A program made the position numbers and the translations under genes. The notes under the pieces are model-generated. The model was not told where the DNA came from. It did no database searches and worked only from the letters and a program-made list of their open reading frames with translations. This document shows positions 1 to 8,607 of a stretch of DNA of 64,000 nt, piece by piece. This DNA is from Aequorivita xiaoshiensis. Lineage in GTDB: Bacteria; Bacteroidota; Bacteroidia; Flavobacteriales; Flavobacteriaceae. How positions within the stretch are numbered: position 1 is the first letter of the stretch; every line of letters starts with the position of its first letter. Location of the stretch: NCBI RefSeq assembly GCF_022008395.1, contig NZ_JAIRBB010000013.1:1-64000 (forward strand). Direction: 5' to 3'.

Positions 1-57
1 TCAATCGCAGATTTCTATCCGAAAATAATGGAATATTTAAAAACCTATGAGGAATAA
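1..57 (+). CDS. 3' end of an unidentified protein
   Basis: The window opens inside a + strand reading frame (frame 1). Its last 18 codons end in EYLKTYEE followed by TAA at 55-57. Too little is present to name a family. It is followed directly by the first cassette-type spacer, so it is probably the preceding member of the gene array described for 1-8981. Confidence 0.5.
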   Translation, partial: SIADFYPKIMEYLKTYEE

Positions 58-70
58 ATGCCTGCGTACA

Positions 71-216
71 ACAATGTATATAAAAAATAGGCGAAGCAGT
101 AATAAATTCAAAGCTTTTGGCTTGTATAAAACTTTGTACTTAACCGAAAGTTTAGTGCTACGAAATCGTCTACTTTTAATAAACTAACCGCTGTAAAACT
201 TTTAAAAAAAACTGAT
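71..216 (+). repeat. Cassette-type spacer, copy A (about 145 bp)
   Basis: This non-coding spacer is about 95% identical to 4841-4984 by eye; the differences are one 2-nt indel and a few substitutions. The left edge carries TACAACAATG and the right edge ACCGCTGTAAAAC, so TACA(A/G)-type ends face TGTA in inverted orientation, as in an imperfect attC-like fold. The genes that follow the two copies (219 and 4983) are unrelated, so the spacer, not the gene, is what is repeated. Confidence 0.8.
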
Positions 217-218
217 TA

Positions 219-1319
219 GTGAAAAAATATTTTCAAATAACATTCCAACTTTTATCGATTTTTTTGTTTTGTTTTTACACAGATTTAGCTGCACAAGAAT
301 CTGAATATTTTGATGATTTAATAGAAAAAACTCAAGACGGAAAAGTCAAAATTTATTTAGACGGAGTTTTTCGTATCTCCTACAAAGATTGCTCTAAATA
401 TTACTTAATTGCAGAATTTGACGACAGACTTTTTCAATTCAAAGATTCTTTAAAAGTTTATTACAAAAATGATGATTTATTCTTAACTGGCTCATATCAA
501 AATGGTAAACTAAACGGAAAATTCAATTCATTTTATAGAAACGGGGAAAAGAAAATGGAATTTGAATATGCTTTAGGAAACAGAACAGGAATTTGGGAGA
601 GTTTCTCAAAACGTGGTAAATTAATTAAAAAAGTGATTTATAAAAACAATAACGAATTCCTATTGGAACAGCGTACTGAACTAGGAGAAATTATTGTTGA
701 GAATGGAAATGGAAAATTTATTGACAGCCTTTATATGTCTATTTCGGGTTCTCAAAAATCCAAATTAACCGGAAATGTAAAAAGCGGATTACCAGATGGA
801 GAATGGAACTTTTACACTGCAAACGCGAATTATGGGAAAGAATATTTTGAAAATTTTACTTTCAAAAAAGGAATGTCTATATCACCAATTTTAGGTAATG
901 AATTGTATTATAATTACTTCAATGCAACATTTACTGGAATAATTTTTTTAGAACACCTAAAGATAATTGGACCTTCTCGGTGTAATCAAAAAACGGACAT
1001 TGGAATAAATGATGACTTTTATGAAAAAATTAAAAAACGCTTCTATAAACTAAAATTAAACGAATCAATAACTGATAATTGGTTTTTATTGGAAATAGAA
1101 ACGGGAACAAATAAAAAGATAATTGATGTATCGATTATTTCAAAAGCGGATAATCAATCAATTAATTTGATAAAAGAATTAATTTTTAGTTTAAAAAAGG
1201 CAGTTACTTTTCCTTTCAAATACAAACCAGGTTTTGATTATTTCCCCATTGTAATTAAAAACTCAGAAATATTTACACCATATGATAAAGAAATTGAATT
1301 ATTGAGTTATAAATATTGA
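219..1319 (+). CDS. Exported MORN-repeat protein
   Basis: The 366-residue protein starts with GTG at 219, just after the spacer. Residues 1-26 form a signal peptide ending in DLAAQ, so it is exported. Residues about 91-150 and 180-200 contain MORN_2-type repeats of the form YxNGxxxGxxxxFYxNG. Such repeats occur in YwqK-like antitoxins and in many exported Bacteroidota proteins and do not fix a function. The C-terminal 80 residues loosely resemble a TonB C-terminal-like fold; this is a weak impression. It stands alone between two cassette-type spacers and probably relies on its own or read-through transcription. The product is real, the function unknown. Confidence 0.8.
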   Translation: MKKYFQITFQLLSIFLFCFYTDLAAQESEYFDDLIEKTQDGKVKIYLDGVFRISYKDCSKYYLIAEFDDRLFQFKDSLKVYYKNDDLFLTGSYQNGKLNGKFNSFYRNGEKKMEFEYALGNRTGIWESFSKRGKLIKKVIYKNNNEFLLEQRTELGEIIVENGNGKFIDSLYMSISGSQKSKLTGNVKSGLPDGEWNFYTANANYGKEYFENFTFKKGMSISPILGNELYYNYFNATFTGIIFLEHLKIIGPSRCNQKTDIGINDDFYEKIKKRFYKLKLNESITDNWFLLEIETGTNKKIIDVSIISKADNQSINLIKELIFSLKKAVTFPFKYKPGFDYFPIVIKNSEIFTPYDKEIELLSYKY

Positions 1320-1568
1320 AAAAATAATGTGCTACCACACCGTATAAAATTAATTGCTCTGTAGGAGCCTACTTACAAATCCCGATAGCTATCGGGACGC
1401 GGATTTTCTATTCGGTTTTTATTTGCTAAATTAGTTGCATGGAGCACGCCACAAATCATACACAAACACGTTTACCGCAATTATAAAAAATCCGTGATAT
1501 AATGAAAATTGTCACAAAAGGCCAAGTTAAGCGTCTTATTTGTAAATCAAATCACAGAAAATAATCCT
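1320..1568 (+). repeat. Cassette-type spacer, type D, with 16-bp palindrome
   Basis: This 249-bp gap holds GTGCTACCACACCG at its left edge and ACACGTTTACCGCAATTATAAAA near its right edge. In between is the perfect palindrome CCCGATAGCTATCGGG (about 1381-1396). The stretch TTTGCTAAATTAGTTGC...CACGCCACAAAT is shared, with changes, with the right half of the spacer at 6762-6955. No gene is visible. Confidence 0.6.
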
Positions 1569-2447
1569 ATGAACAAATTATTTGCAGCCTTATTTATCTT
1601 ATTTACAACACTAAACTACGCACAGGTCAAGACGGACAAAAAAATTGAAATTCCATTTACTCAAACTTCAAATGGTCACATTATAATTTCAGCAAGCATC
1701 AATGGAATTCAAGGGAGTTTTATTTTCGATACAGGAGCAGGAATAAATCTCTTGACCAAAAAGTTTGCAGACAAAGTAACCGACCTCGAAAAAACCCATC
1801 ATTTCTATACAGGACATCGAGCGACAGGCGAAGAAATTCAATCAGATTTATGGAATTCCAAAAATTTAAAGATTGGCGATTTTAAAATAAATAAAGAAAT
1901 ATTTGCTGTTTACGATATTGATTTCCCTCTTGACGGACTAATTTCATTGACGCCATTTAAAGACAAGCCTATTACAATTGATTTCGAGAATAAAATTCTG
2001 AGTATCGAAACGGAAAGATCAATGAATCAATCTATGGCAGATAAAGATTTTGAGATGCCCATCCAAATTAATAATGACAGAGATATTAGAATTGGTATTG
2101 CCACTACCATAAAATTAAATGACACACTAACATTAAATGTAAGTTTAGATAGTGGTGCTGGATTTAATGTTTTCAGATTTAGTTCGAGATTTATGGAAAA
2201 TCTTGGAGTAGACAAGGAAAGTATTGAGAGTGAATATAAGCAAAGTATGTTCAAACCAGAAAACGGAAATCAATATTACTACACGACATTATCAAAAATG
2301 ACGGATATAAACAACAATGTTTCTGTAAGAGATTTTAAGGTTACATTTATTGATGGGTTGATATACGAAGGAATTTTGGGAATAAATTGGATTGGTAAAA
2401 AAATAACGATTGATATTCCAAATAAAAGACTAATCGTGCGGAAATAA
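1569..2447 (+). CDS. Exported retropepsin-like aspartyl protease
   Basis: I place the start at ATG 1569, which begins a clean signal peptide (MNKLFAALFILF ... LNYAQ). A TTG at 1509 would add 20 residues of non-signal sequence. The 292-residue mature-plus-signal protein carries two aspartyl-protease active-site motifs, DTGAG (around residue 57) and DSGAG (around residue 195). It is therefore a single-chain, two-lobed pepsin-like retroviral-type protease, as in the gag-asp/Asp_protease_2 families. It should act in the periplasm or at the surface; the substrate is unknown. It lies alone between two spacers of the array. Confidence 0.85.
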   Translation: MNKLFAALFILFTTLNYAQVKTDKKIEIPFTQTSNGHIIISASINGIQGSFIFDTGAGINLLTKKFADKVTDLEKTHHFYTGHRATGEEIQSDLWNSKNLKIGDFKINKEIFAVYDIDFPLDGLISLTPFKDKPITIDFENKILSIETERSMNQSMADKDFEMPIQINNDRDIRIGIATTIKLNDTLTLNVSLDSGAGFNVFRFSSRFMENLGVDKESIESEYKQSMFKPENGNQYYYTTLSKMTDINNNVSVRDFKVTFIDGLIYEGILGINWIGKKITIDIPNKRLIVRK

Positions 2448-2713
2448 CTATGGCTAAATATCTAAATAAAAAATAGCGCAAGTCTTTACGTAAACTAAGA
2501 CATGGGCATATTTGGAAAGTCACCAAATTTATAACTTTACTATCATTTCTATTTTCCATATTGATAGCAGTAGCCCTTCGGCGGACGACTTCTAATAAAT
2601 AAGTTAAATAGTAAAATTTAAAATTTGGCTTGTACTTAAAACCGAATATAATCGCTACATTACACACTACAAGCCATATATAAACACGTTAACGGTTGTA
2701 TAACACGAAAACA
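2448..2713 (+). repeat. Cassette-type spacer before the S41 protease
   Basis: This spacer carries the block GGCTTGTACTTAAAACCGAA...CGCTAC, which is a diverged version of part of copies A and B. Its right edge is ATAAACACGTTAACGGTTGTATAACAC, again with the GTTGTA box next to the following start codon. The left edge is ACTATGGCTAAATATC. I see no gene here. Confidence 0.55.
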
Positions 2714-3796
2714 GTGAGGAAATTTATATTCATCATATTATTAATTACATCCATTAATATAGTATCTGCTCAAGACACTCGAATTGAGCAACCAGTAAAT
2801 AATTTTGAAAAACTCTGGAATGAGTTTAACGCTAGATATGCAAGCTTTAAAATTAAAAACATCAATTGGAGTGAAATTTATAAAAAATACCGACCGCTAA
2901 TTAATGAAAATACTACAAATGACAGTCTTTTTAAGGTTTGTAACAAAATGCTTCTTGAGCTAAAAGACGGTCACGTTAACTTAATACATTACGGAAAAAA
3001 AGGTAAGGTCATAAACAAAGCAAGTGATGGAAGCTCTTCCAAATTCCTTAAAAAGTTTCCTCTTTCAAAAGAAGAAAAACCGAATATTTATCAACTATTA
3101 AAAACAACAGATAAAACCCTTAAGGATAAAGGCTTTTCCATTGTTGGTGTTTCCAAAAAAGGTTCTATGGAATATGCAATTTCGAAAGATTATGGGTATT
3201 TAAGAATTTTATCAATGGGCAATTTATCTATAAGTGATTATAGAAAACATGTAGATAAGGCAGTTAACGCGTTTGAAAATTTGAAAGGTGTAATAATTGA
3301 TATTCGATTCAATGGTGGTGGAGATGACAAAACATCATTTGAAATTGCAAGCAGATTTACTGACAAAAAGAGAATTGTACTATACAAAAGAGAGAGAAAA
3401 AAGGGAACTTCAGAATTCAAAAAACTAGAAACTAAACACTTAAAGCCTTCGGGTAAAAAACAATTTACCAAACCAATAATAATTTTAACAAGCGACTTGA
3501 CGGCAAGTGCAGCTGAGGTCTTTACTATGATAATGAAAGAACTACCATACGTAACCATAGTTGGGGACCATACAAATGGAATTTTCTCAGATATGTATGA
3601 TTTCAAATTACCCAATGGATGGCTTGCTACTTTATCCCATCAGCAGTACTTCTCTTCCGAAATGAAAAATTTTGAAAGTATTGGTATTGAACCTGACATA
3701 AAACTATTGAATGAACCTCAGAACATTATTGATAAAATAGATCCTTTAATTGGAAAAGGAATTGAAGAATTGAAAAAAACAACCGCTAATAACTAA
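2714..3796 (+). CDS. Exported S41-family serine protease
   Basis: The start is GTG 2714, giving a signal peptide that begins VRKFIFIILLI and ends at VSAQ. A TTG at 2696 inside the spacer is possible but adds six poor residues. The S41 (tail-specific protease/CtpA-like) core is in the second half: a glycine-rich IDIRFNGGGDD stretch and the nucleophile motif TASAAEVF, followed by GDHTNGIFSD and a proline-rich IGIEPD end typical of the family. There is no obvious PDZ domain, so it belongs to the short TSPc-only group. It probably degrades or trims periplasmic peptides. It sits alone in the cassette-like array. Confidence 0.85.
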   Translation: MRKFIFIILLITSINIVSAQDTRIEQPVNNFEKLWNEFNARYASFKIKNINWSEIYKKYRPLINENTTNDSLFKVCNKMLLELKDGHVNLIHYGKKGKVINKASDGSSSKFLKKFPLSKEEKPNIYQLLKTTDKTLKDKGFSIVGVSKKGSMEYAISKDYGYLRILSMGNLSISDYRKHVDKAVNAFENLKGVIIDIRFNGGGDDKTSFEIASRFTDKKRIVLYKRERKKGTSEFKKLETKHLKPSGKKQFTKPIIILTSDLTASAAEVFTMIMKELPYVTIVGDHTNGIFSDMYDFKLPNGWLATLSHQQYFSSEMKNFESIGIEPDIKLLNEPQNIIDKIDPLIGKGIEELKKTTANN

Positions 3797-3800
3797 AAAT

Positions 3801-4104
3801 CCGTATGGTCGGTACAACTCAACAAGAATGCAGTGTTGACTGAACCGGTGTATGTCGGTTTGTCCTTATGGGGATTGGTTTAGTTTGGGATGGATTTTTA
3901 GAAATTGATTTTTCTAATTTTAATTTTTGCACATCCAATATATTTTTAAAAGTTATTATACTTGCTATAACCCAATTAACCACTCTGGAAGCTTTAAAAA
4001 TCGCATTCTCGAGAAATTTTATAAAATTCATGAAATACGGAAATCTTAAACCTGCAACTGAAGTTATAAGAAAATTAGTGTAGTTTTGGGACAGACTGCC
4101 GTTG
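3801..4104 (+). repeat. Long cassette-type spacer, copy C1 (about 304 bp)
   Basis: This copy aligns over its length with 5449-5755 (C2); shared landmarks are GGTCGGTAC/GGACGGTAC, TGACTGAACCGGTGTATGTC, ATGGATTTTTAGAAATTG and ACAGACTGCCGTT. The first 55 bp also recur at about 6779-6833. A 71-codon frame lies inside it, but the C2 copy has TAA seven codons in, so I treat the element as non-coding. Confidence 0.8.
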
Positions 4105-4128
4105 CCACCCATTTAAAAAAAACGAGAG

Positions 4129-4827
4129 TTGATTAATAAACTAACATTTATATTTCTAATTTCTATTGGATTCAGTGGATTGTCTCAAAATAAAATTGAG
4201 TTAATGACTTCAGATTGTACTCAAGAAAATGGATTTACAATGTTTCAATTGGACGAAGCAAATCCACAAATTTTGACAAAACAAATCTTTAAAAAGGAGA
4301 ATGGATATTGGGGCGGCCATAAAAAAATAATTCAAAACCAATCGGATAGTTTAAAAATAGAATACACAAATATTTTTGGTCAACAAATTGACACCACATT
4401 TGCAAATGCAAAGGAATTGAGTAAAATAAAAATTTGTGTAAATAAATATAAAGATTACGAAAAAAAATCTTTGATAAGGCAATCAATCGAGGGAAACAAA
4501 AAATGGATTTTATCTACAAGTTGGGGACATCAAGTTTTTGAATCTGACAAATTAATTCTAAAACCCAAAAAGGGATTTTTAAAATTTAAATATTATAAAA
4601 ACGGGAAAAGAGTAAAACGCGGTAAAATAAAAATAACCAAAATCATTATTAACCGAATATCCTTATTTGAACGCAAACTTAATTCAATGCAAAATGCAGA
4701 TGGTGGTTGTAATTTTGGAGTAAGTTATTATCTTGATAATGGAATTGAAAAACTTAATTTTCAAGACAACAGTTGTAATGGATTTTCGAACGACCAGTTA
4801 TTAACCGAATTAAAAATAATTGAATAA
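4129..4827 (+). CDS. Exported protein of unknown function
   Basis: The 232-residue protein starts with TTG at 4129; no better start lies nearby and the frame begins a signal peptide ending at GFSGLSQ (about residue 20). The mature part is lysine-rich in the middle (KYYKNGKRVKRGKIKITK) and contains three spaced cysteines in the last third. I recognise no domain. It is flanked by spacer C1 and spacer B and is another single-gene unit of the array. Confidence 0.65.
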   Translation: MINKLTFIFLISIGFSGLSQNKIELMTSDCTQENGFTMFQLDEANPQILTKQIFKKENGYWGGHKKIIQNQSDSLKIEYTNIFGQQIDTTFANAKELSKIKICVNKYKDYEKKSLIRQSIEGNKKWILSTSWGHQVFESDKLILKPKKGFLKFKYYKNGKRVKRGKIKITKIIINRISLFERKLNSMQNADGGCNFGVSYYLDNGIEKLNFQDNSCNGFSNDQLLTELKIIE

Positions 4828-4840
4828 AAAACGTGTGGCT

Positions 4841-4984
4841 ACAATGTATATAAAAAATAGGCGAAGCAGTAATAAATTCAAAGCTTTTGGCTTGTAAGAC
4901 TTTGTACTTAACCGAAAGTTTAGTGCTACGAAATCGCCTACTTTTCATAAACTAACCGTTGTAAAACATTTAAAAAAAACTGAT
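4841..4984 (+). repeat. Cassette-type spacer, copy B (about 144 bp)
   Basis: This is a near-identical direct repeat of 71-216. It begins GTGTGGCTACAATG after the stop of the preceding gene and ends CTAACCGTTGTAAAACATTT directly before the next start codon. CTACAA and TTGTA at the two ends are inverted with respect to each other. Confidence 0.8.
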
Positions 4985-5423
4985 GAGAAAAAAAATTACC
5001 TTATTGTTATTGATTATAATATCAGTAACATTTATAACGAAATTGAATGCGCAATCTTCTGAAAAAGAAATTACAACTGAATTTTTTCGAGTATTCGAAA
5101 GCGAACCGATGAAAGCTATGGATTACGCTTTTTCGACTAATAAATGGATGGAGAGAAACATAGACGGAATAGAAAGTTTAAAAACAAAATTTAAAGATAT
5201 ACTTCCTTTGATTGGCGATTATTATGGTTATGAAATGATAACAGAAAAAAGTGTCGGAAAAGATCTAAAATTAATAAGTTATATGCTCAAATACGACCGA
5301 CAACCTTTACGCTTTACTTTTGTTTTGTATAAACCGAATGACAAATGGCAAGTTCAAAATCTCAATTGGGATGTTGACATAGATGATGAACTAGAAGAGT
5401 CTGCAAAATTGAATCAGAATTAG
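4983..5423 (+). CDS. Exported DUF3887-like small protein
   Basis: The 146-residue protein starts at ATG 4983, at the very edge of spacer B. Residues 1-23 are a signal peptide (ending KLNAQ). The rest alternates helices and strands and ends in a WQVQNLNWDVD strand, the pattern of small NTF2-like/DUF3887 periplasmic proteins. The family call is a resemblance, not a certain match. No partner is encoded beside it. Confidence 0.65.
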   Translation: MRKKITLLLLIIISVTFITKLNAQSSEKEITTEFFRVFESEPMKAMDYAFSTNKWMERNIDGIESLKTKFKDILPLIGDYYGYEMITEKSVGKDLKLISYMLKYDRQPLRFTFVLYKPNDKWQVQNLNWDVDIDDELEESAKLNQN

Positions 5424-5448
5424 ATGAAAAAACGTTTTACAATAACTA

Positions 5449-5755
5449 AGCATTCGTGTGGACGGTACGACTCAACATGAATGCGGTGTTGACTGAACCG
5501 GTGTATGTCGGTTTGTCCTTATGGGGATTGGTCTAGTTTAAGATGGATTTTTAGAAATTGATTTTTCTAATTTTCATTTTGGCACATCTTATATATTTTT
5601 AAAAATTATTTTTCTTGCTATAGCCTAATTATCCACTCAGGAAGCTTTAAAAATGGCATTTCCGAGAAATTTTATAAAATTCATGAAATACGGAAATCTT
5701 AACCCTGCAACTGAAGCTATAGGAAAATTAGTGTAGTTTTGAGACAGACTGCCGT
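5449..5755 (+). repeat. Long cassette-type spacer, copy C2 (about 307 bp)
   Basis: This is the second copy of the element at 3801-4104. Its right edge reads CAGACTGCCGTTAACACACAT where C1 has CTGCCGTTGCCACCC, so the last bases next to the downstream gene differ while the body is conserved. Stops in the frame that is open in C1 show that it is not protein-coding. Confidence 0.8.
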
Positions 5756-5786
5756 TAACACACATCAAAACAAAAAACGAACATCA

Positions 5787-6761
5787 ATGAAGAAATCAAC
5801 GATTTTAGCAATTTTAAGTCTTTTAATGTTCAATCTTTCCTTTGGACAAAACCGAGAAAAATATTCCGAACTTATAAAGGAAGCTTGGAATTTATACCAA
5901 ACAAAGGATTATAAACAATCCGCTGAAAAATATTCCGAAGCTTTTATTGCTTTAGGAAACAAAGGCAACATATCGGACAGATATAATGCGGCCTGCTCTT
6001 GGGCTTTAGCAAAAGAAATTGATTCCTCATTTGTTCAGTTGTTCCGAATAGCCGAAAAAGGAAATTATTCAAATTTTGGACATTTAACAACAGATACAGA
6101 TTTAGATACTTTACATTCGGACAAAAGATGGAGTGAAGTTCTCGACAAAGTAAAGGCTAATAAAGAAAAAGCAGAAGCCAATTTAGATAAACCGCTAGTG
6201 GCAATTTTGGACACCATTTATCAAGAAGACCAGGGTTTAAGAAGACAAATAAGCAAAGTCGAAGAAAAATATGGGAGAGATTCGGATGAAATGATAGCTC
6301 ATTGGAAAAAAATATCCGAAAGAGATTCTATTAATCTTATCAAAATCAAAAAAATACTTGATGAACGGGGTTGGCTCGGTCCTGACGTTATCGGCAATCA
6401 AGGAAATATAACATTGTTTTTAGTTATTCAACATTCTGACCAAGCAGTTCAAGAAAAATATTTGCCAATGATGAGAGAAGCTGTCACAAAAGGAAATGCA
6501 AGACCAAGTAATTTGGCTTTACTGGAAGATAGGGTTGCACTAGGGCAAGGAAAAAGACAAATTTATGGAAGTCAAATTGGTCGAAATCCCGAAACTGGAG
6601 AATACTTTGTTTCGCCTTTAATTGACCCTGAAAATGTAGATAAAAGACGAGCAGAAGTTGGACTTGGACCAATTGAAGGTTACATAAGTAATTGGAATAT
6701 GACTTGGGACGTTAAGAAGCATATAGAACAAACTGAAAAAATGGAGAATGAAAAGAAATAA
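5787..6761 (+). CDS. Exported TPR-like/DUF6624 protein
   Basis: The start is ATG 5787, which begins a signal peptide (MKKSTILAILSLLMF ... FGQ); an ATG at 5739 lies inside the spacer. The 324-residue protein has an N-terminal TPR-like helical part (about residues 25-130, with LIKEAWNLYQTKDYKQSAEK) and a C-terminal DUF6624 domain with GWLGPDVIGNQGN, a conserved HSD, and a RPSNLALLEDR segment. DUF6624 proteins are common and unexplained in Bacteroidota. Another possible DUF6624 relative lies at 7987 in the same array. Confidence 0.8.
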   Translation: MKKSTILAILSLLMFNLSFGQNREKYSELIKEAWNLYQTKDYKQSAEKYSEAFIALGNKGNISDRYNAACSWALAKEIDSSFVQLFRIAEKGNYSNFGHLTTDTDLDTLHSDKRWSEVLDKVKANKEKAEANLDKPLVAILDTIYQEDQGLRRQISKVEEKYGRDSDEMIAHWKKISERDSINLIKIKKILDERGWLGPDVIGNQGNITLFLVIQHSDQAVQEKYLPMMREAVTKGNARPSNLALLEDRVALGQGKRQIYGSQIGRNPETGEYFVSPLIDPENVDKRRAEVGLGPIEGYISNWNMTWDVKKHIEQTEKMENEKK

Positions 6762-6955
6762 ATACGTTTGCTAATAACTAAGCATTCGTGAGGTCGGTAC
6801 GATCCTTCATGAATGCAGTGTTGACGGAACCGAATCCCCACAGCTATCGGGATGTGAATTTTTGCTACGTACATTTCGCACAACTCGTCGTGTCAATTCG
6901 CTTTGTATATGCTAAATTAGGTGCTTAATACACGCCACCAATTATAAACCATTAC
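6762..6955 (+). repeat. Mosaic cassette-type spacer
   Basis: The left part (about 6769-6833) matches the beginning of C1 and C2: CTAAGCATTCGTGAGGTCGG then GAATGCAGTGTTGACGGAACC. The right part matches the type D spacer at 1320-1568: an imperfect CAGCTATCGGGATG, then TATATGCTAAATTAGGTGC and CACGCCACCAATTATAAACC. It is thus a recombinant of two spacer types. Confidence 0.65.
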
Positions 6956-7819
6956 ATGCTAACCAATTTGAAAAAAAGTATAAAACAAACAATATTAAGT
7001 CTAATTCTACTTTTAGTAGTTCAAATTGTCTACAGTCAAGAAGTAAGCGAAAAAATTAGCGAAACTGAATTTTCAATTGGCAAGACTATAAAAATTAAAT
7101 CTCAATTATTAAACGAAATAAGAGAAGTAAATATTTATCTACCCATAAATTACTCAAAGGACAGCTTAAAGACCTATCCTGTAATATATTTACTTGATGG
7201 CTCAAAAGATGAGGATTTTATCCATATTTCAGGAATAGTACAATTTGGCTCATTTTCTTGGATAAACATGATTCCCGAATCAATCGTAGTTGGAATAGGT
7301 AATGTAGATAGAAAAAGAGATTTTACTTATCCCTCGCAAAGTGAGCTTGACCAAAAAGAATTTCCTACGTCTGGTAAATCTGAAAAGTTTATTTCCTTTC
7401 TAGAAAAAGAACTTCAACCCTTTATCGATTACGAATATAGAACAACAGAAATGAAAACAATCATTGGACAATCGCTTGGTGGCCTACTAGCAACAGAGAT
7501 TCTATTCAAAAAACCCAAACTTTTTGACAATTATATAATTGTAAGTCCAAGTTTATGGTGGGATGAGGAAAGATTGTTAGATGAAAATCCTAAAACGTAT
7601 CATTCTAAAAAATCGATTTATATAGCTGGTGGAAAAGAGGGAGAAATAATGGAACGAACTGCAAAGGAATTGCATGACAAGCTCAATAAAAACAAAAAGC
7701 AAAATACGGATTTGACTTACAAGTTTTTAGAGGATAAAACCCACGGAGACGCTTTGCATATTGCTGTTTATAATGCGTTTGAGAATATATTTAAACAGGA
7801 GAAAAAAGAAAAAAACTAG
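6956..7819 (+). CDS. Exported alpha/beta-hydrolase, esterase D/IroE type
   Basis: The 287-residue protein starts at ATG 6956 and has an N-terminal membrane or signal segment (residues about 11-28, ending VYSQ). The body is an esterase of the PF00756 type: KTYPVIYLLDGS near residue 75, the nucleophile elbow GQSLGG, then IIVSPSLWWD, and a late THGDALH that supplies the histidine. Relatives cleave siderophore esters or other small esters, but substrate cannot be read from the sequence. It stands alone between spacers. Confidence 0.85.
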   Translation: MLTNLKKSIKQTILSLILLLVVQIVYSQEVSEKISETEFSIGKTIKIKSQLLNEIREVNIYLPINYSKDSLKTYPVIYLLDGSKDEDFIHISGIVQFGSFSWINMIPESIVVGIGNVDRKRDFTYPSQSELDQKEFPTSGKSEKFISFLEKELQPFIDYEYRTTEMKTIIGQSLGGLLATEILFKKPKLFDNYIIVSPSLWWDEERLLDENPKTYHSKKSIYIAGGKEGEIMERTAKELHDKLNKNKKQNTDLTYKFLEDKTHGDALHIAVYNAFENIFKQEKKEKN

Positions 7820-7986
7820 CTACAAAGCCGAATATAATTATTTACTAGTAATAGTTTAATTACAGATCCCGATAGCTATTAAGCCTAGGACTTTCAGTAT
7901 GGAGTATGCTTGCAAAACTAAGTGCTAACGCACACAACTACCCATAGTCGAGACCGCGTTGTATAACATTTACATAAAATTAGAGA
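7820..7986 (+). repeat. Cassette-type spacer
   Basis: The left edge is CTAGCTACAAAGCCGAATATAA and the right edge is CGCGTTGTATAACATTTAC, so GCTACAA faces TTGTA in inverted orientation. A degraded CCCGATAGCTAT palindrome half and TTGCAAAACTAAGTGC (compare TTGCTAAATTAGTTGC in type D) lie inside. Confidence 0.55.
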
Positions 7987-8607
7987 ATGAAATTAAAAAT
8001 TTTGATATTTAGCATATTTCTGAGTAATACAATTTATTCACAATCTGTTAAAGACTCCCTTTTGAAAAAGGATATAACCATTTTAGTAGAAGAAATGGAA
8101 TTTATGTATGGTTACGACCAAATTATGCGTGAGTACACAATTTTTAAGACTTTTGACAAATCTGAAACAGACAGAATTGAAAACCTTCCAGACAGTTTGA
8201 GGGTTATGGAATTGGAAAATCGAAAATTCGTATCGGATAGTATTAGCAAGTTGATTTCTAGAAAATATATTAATCCAATGGATGCTGAACACACCGAGCG
8301 ATTGATAGCAATAACAAAAAAATACGGATTTCCAAGCACTGAACGAATTAGAAAATACTATAAACAAGATTTTGCTGACCCAGAATTTAATCCCCTACTA
8401 ATCCTTATCCATTCACCAAAAAAGTATTGGGAGGAACTAAAGGAATTAATGTTAATGGAATATCAGAATGGAATAATCAATCAATGCCAATATGGGTATG
8501 CACTTTGGCAATTTACTGGACGAAAAAGCTTTCAACCAATGCTAGATAATGGATTTGTAATGGTTGAAGAAAATGGAAAAACAACGCTAAAATCAACCTG
8601 TGACTAA
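7987..8607 (+). CDS. Exported DUF6624-like protein
   Basis: The 206-residue protein starts at ATG 7987 after the GTTGTATAAC box. Residues 1-19 are a signal peptide (NTIYSQ). The middle has MDAEHTERLIAITKKYGFPS and LLILIHSPKKYWEEL, which resembles the DUF6624 pattern of a helix, a GWPS/GFPS turn and a conserved histidine. I consider this a probable distant relative of the C-terminal domain at 5787-6761. No function is known. Confidence 0.6.
   Translation: MKLKILIFSIFLSNTIYSQSVKDSLLKKDITILVEEMEFMYGYDQIMREYTIFKTFDKSETDRIENLPDSLRVMELENRKFVSDSISKLISRKYINPMDAEHTERLIAITKKYGFPSTERIRKYYKQDFADPEFNPLLILIHSPKKYWEELKELMLMEYQNGIINQCQYGYALWQFTGRKSFQPMLDNGFVMVEENGKTTLKSTCD

Noticed and set aside
2347-2667. 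106-codon minus-strand frame
   Set aside because: It overlaps the end of the aspartyl protease gene and a spacer; the composition is not protein-like.
3868-4083. 71-codon + strand frame in spacer C1
   Set aside because: The second copy of the same element (C2) has TAA after six codons in this frame, so the sequence is not kept as protein.
3819-4112. 97-codon minus-strand frame in spacer C1
   Set aside because: It lies wholly in the repeated non-coding element, has no ribosome site and gives a protein with no recognisable features.
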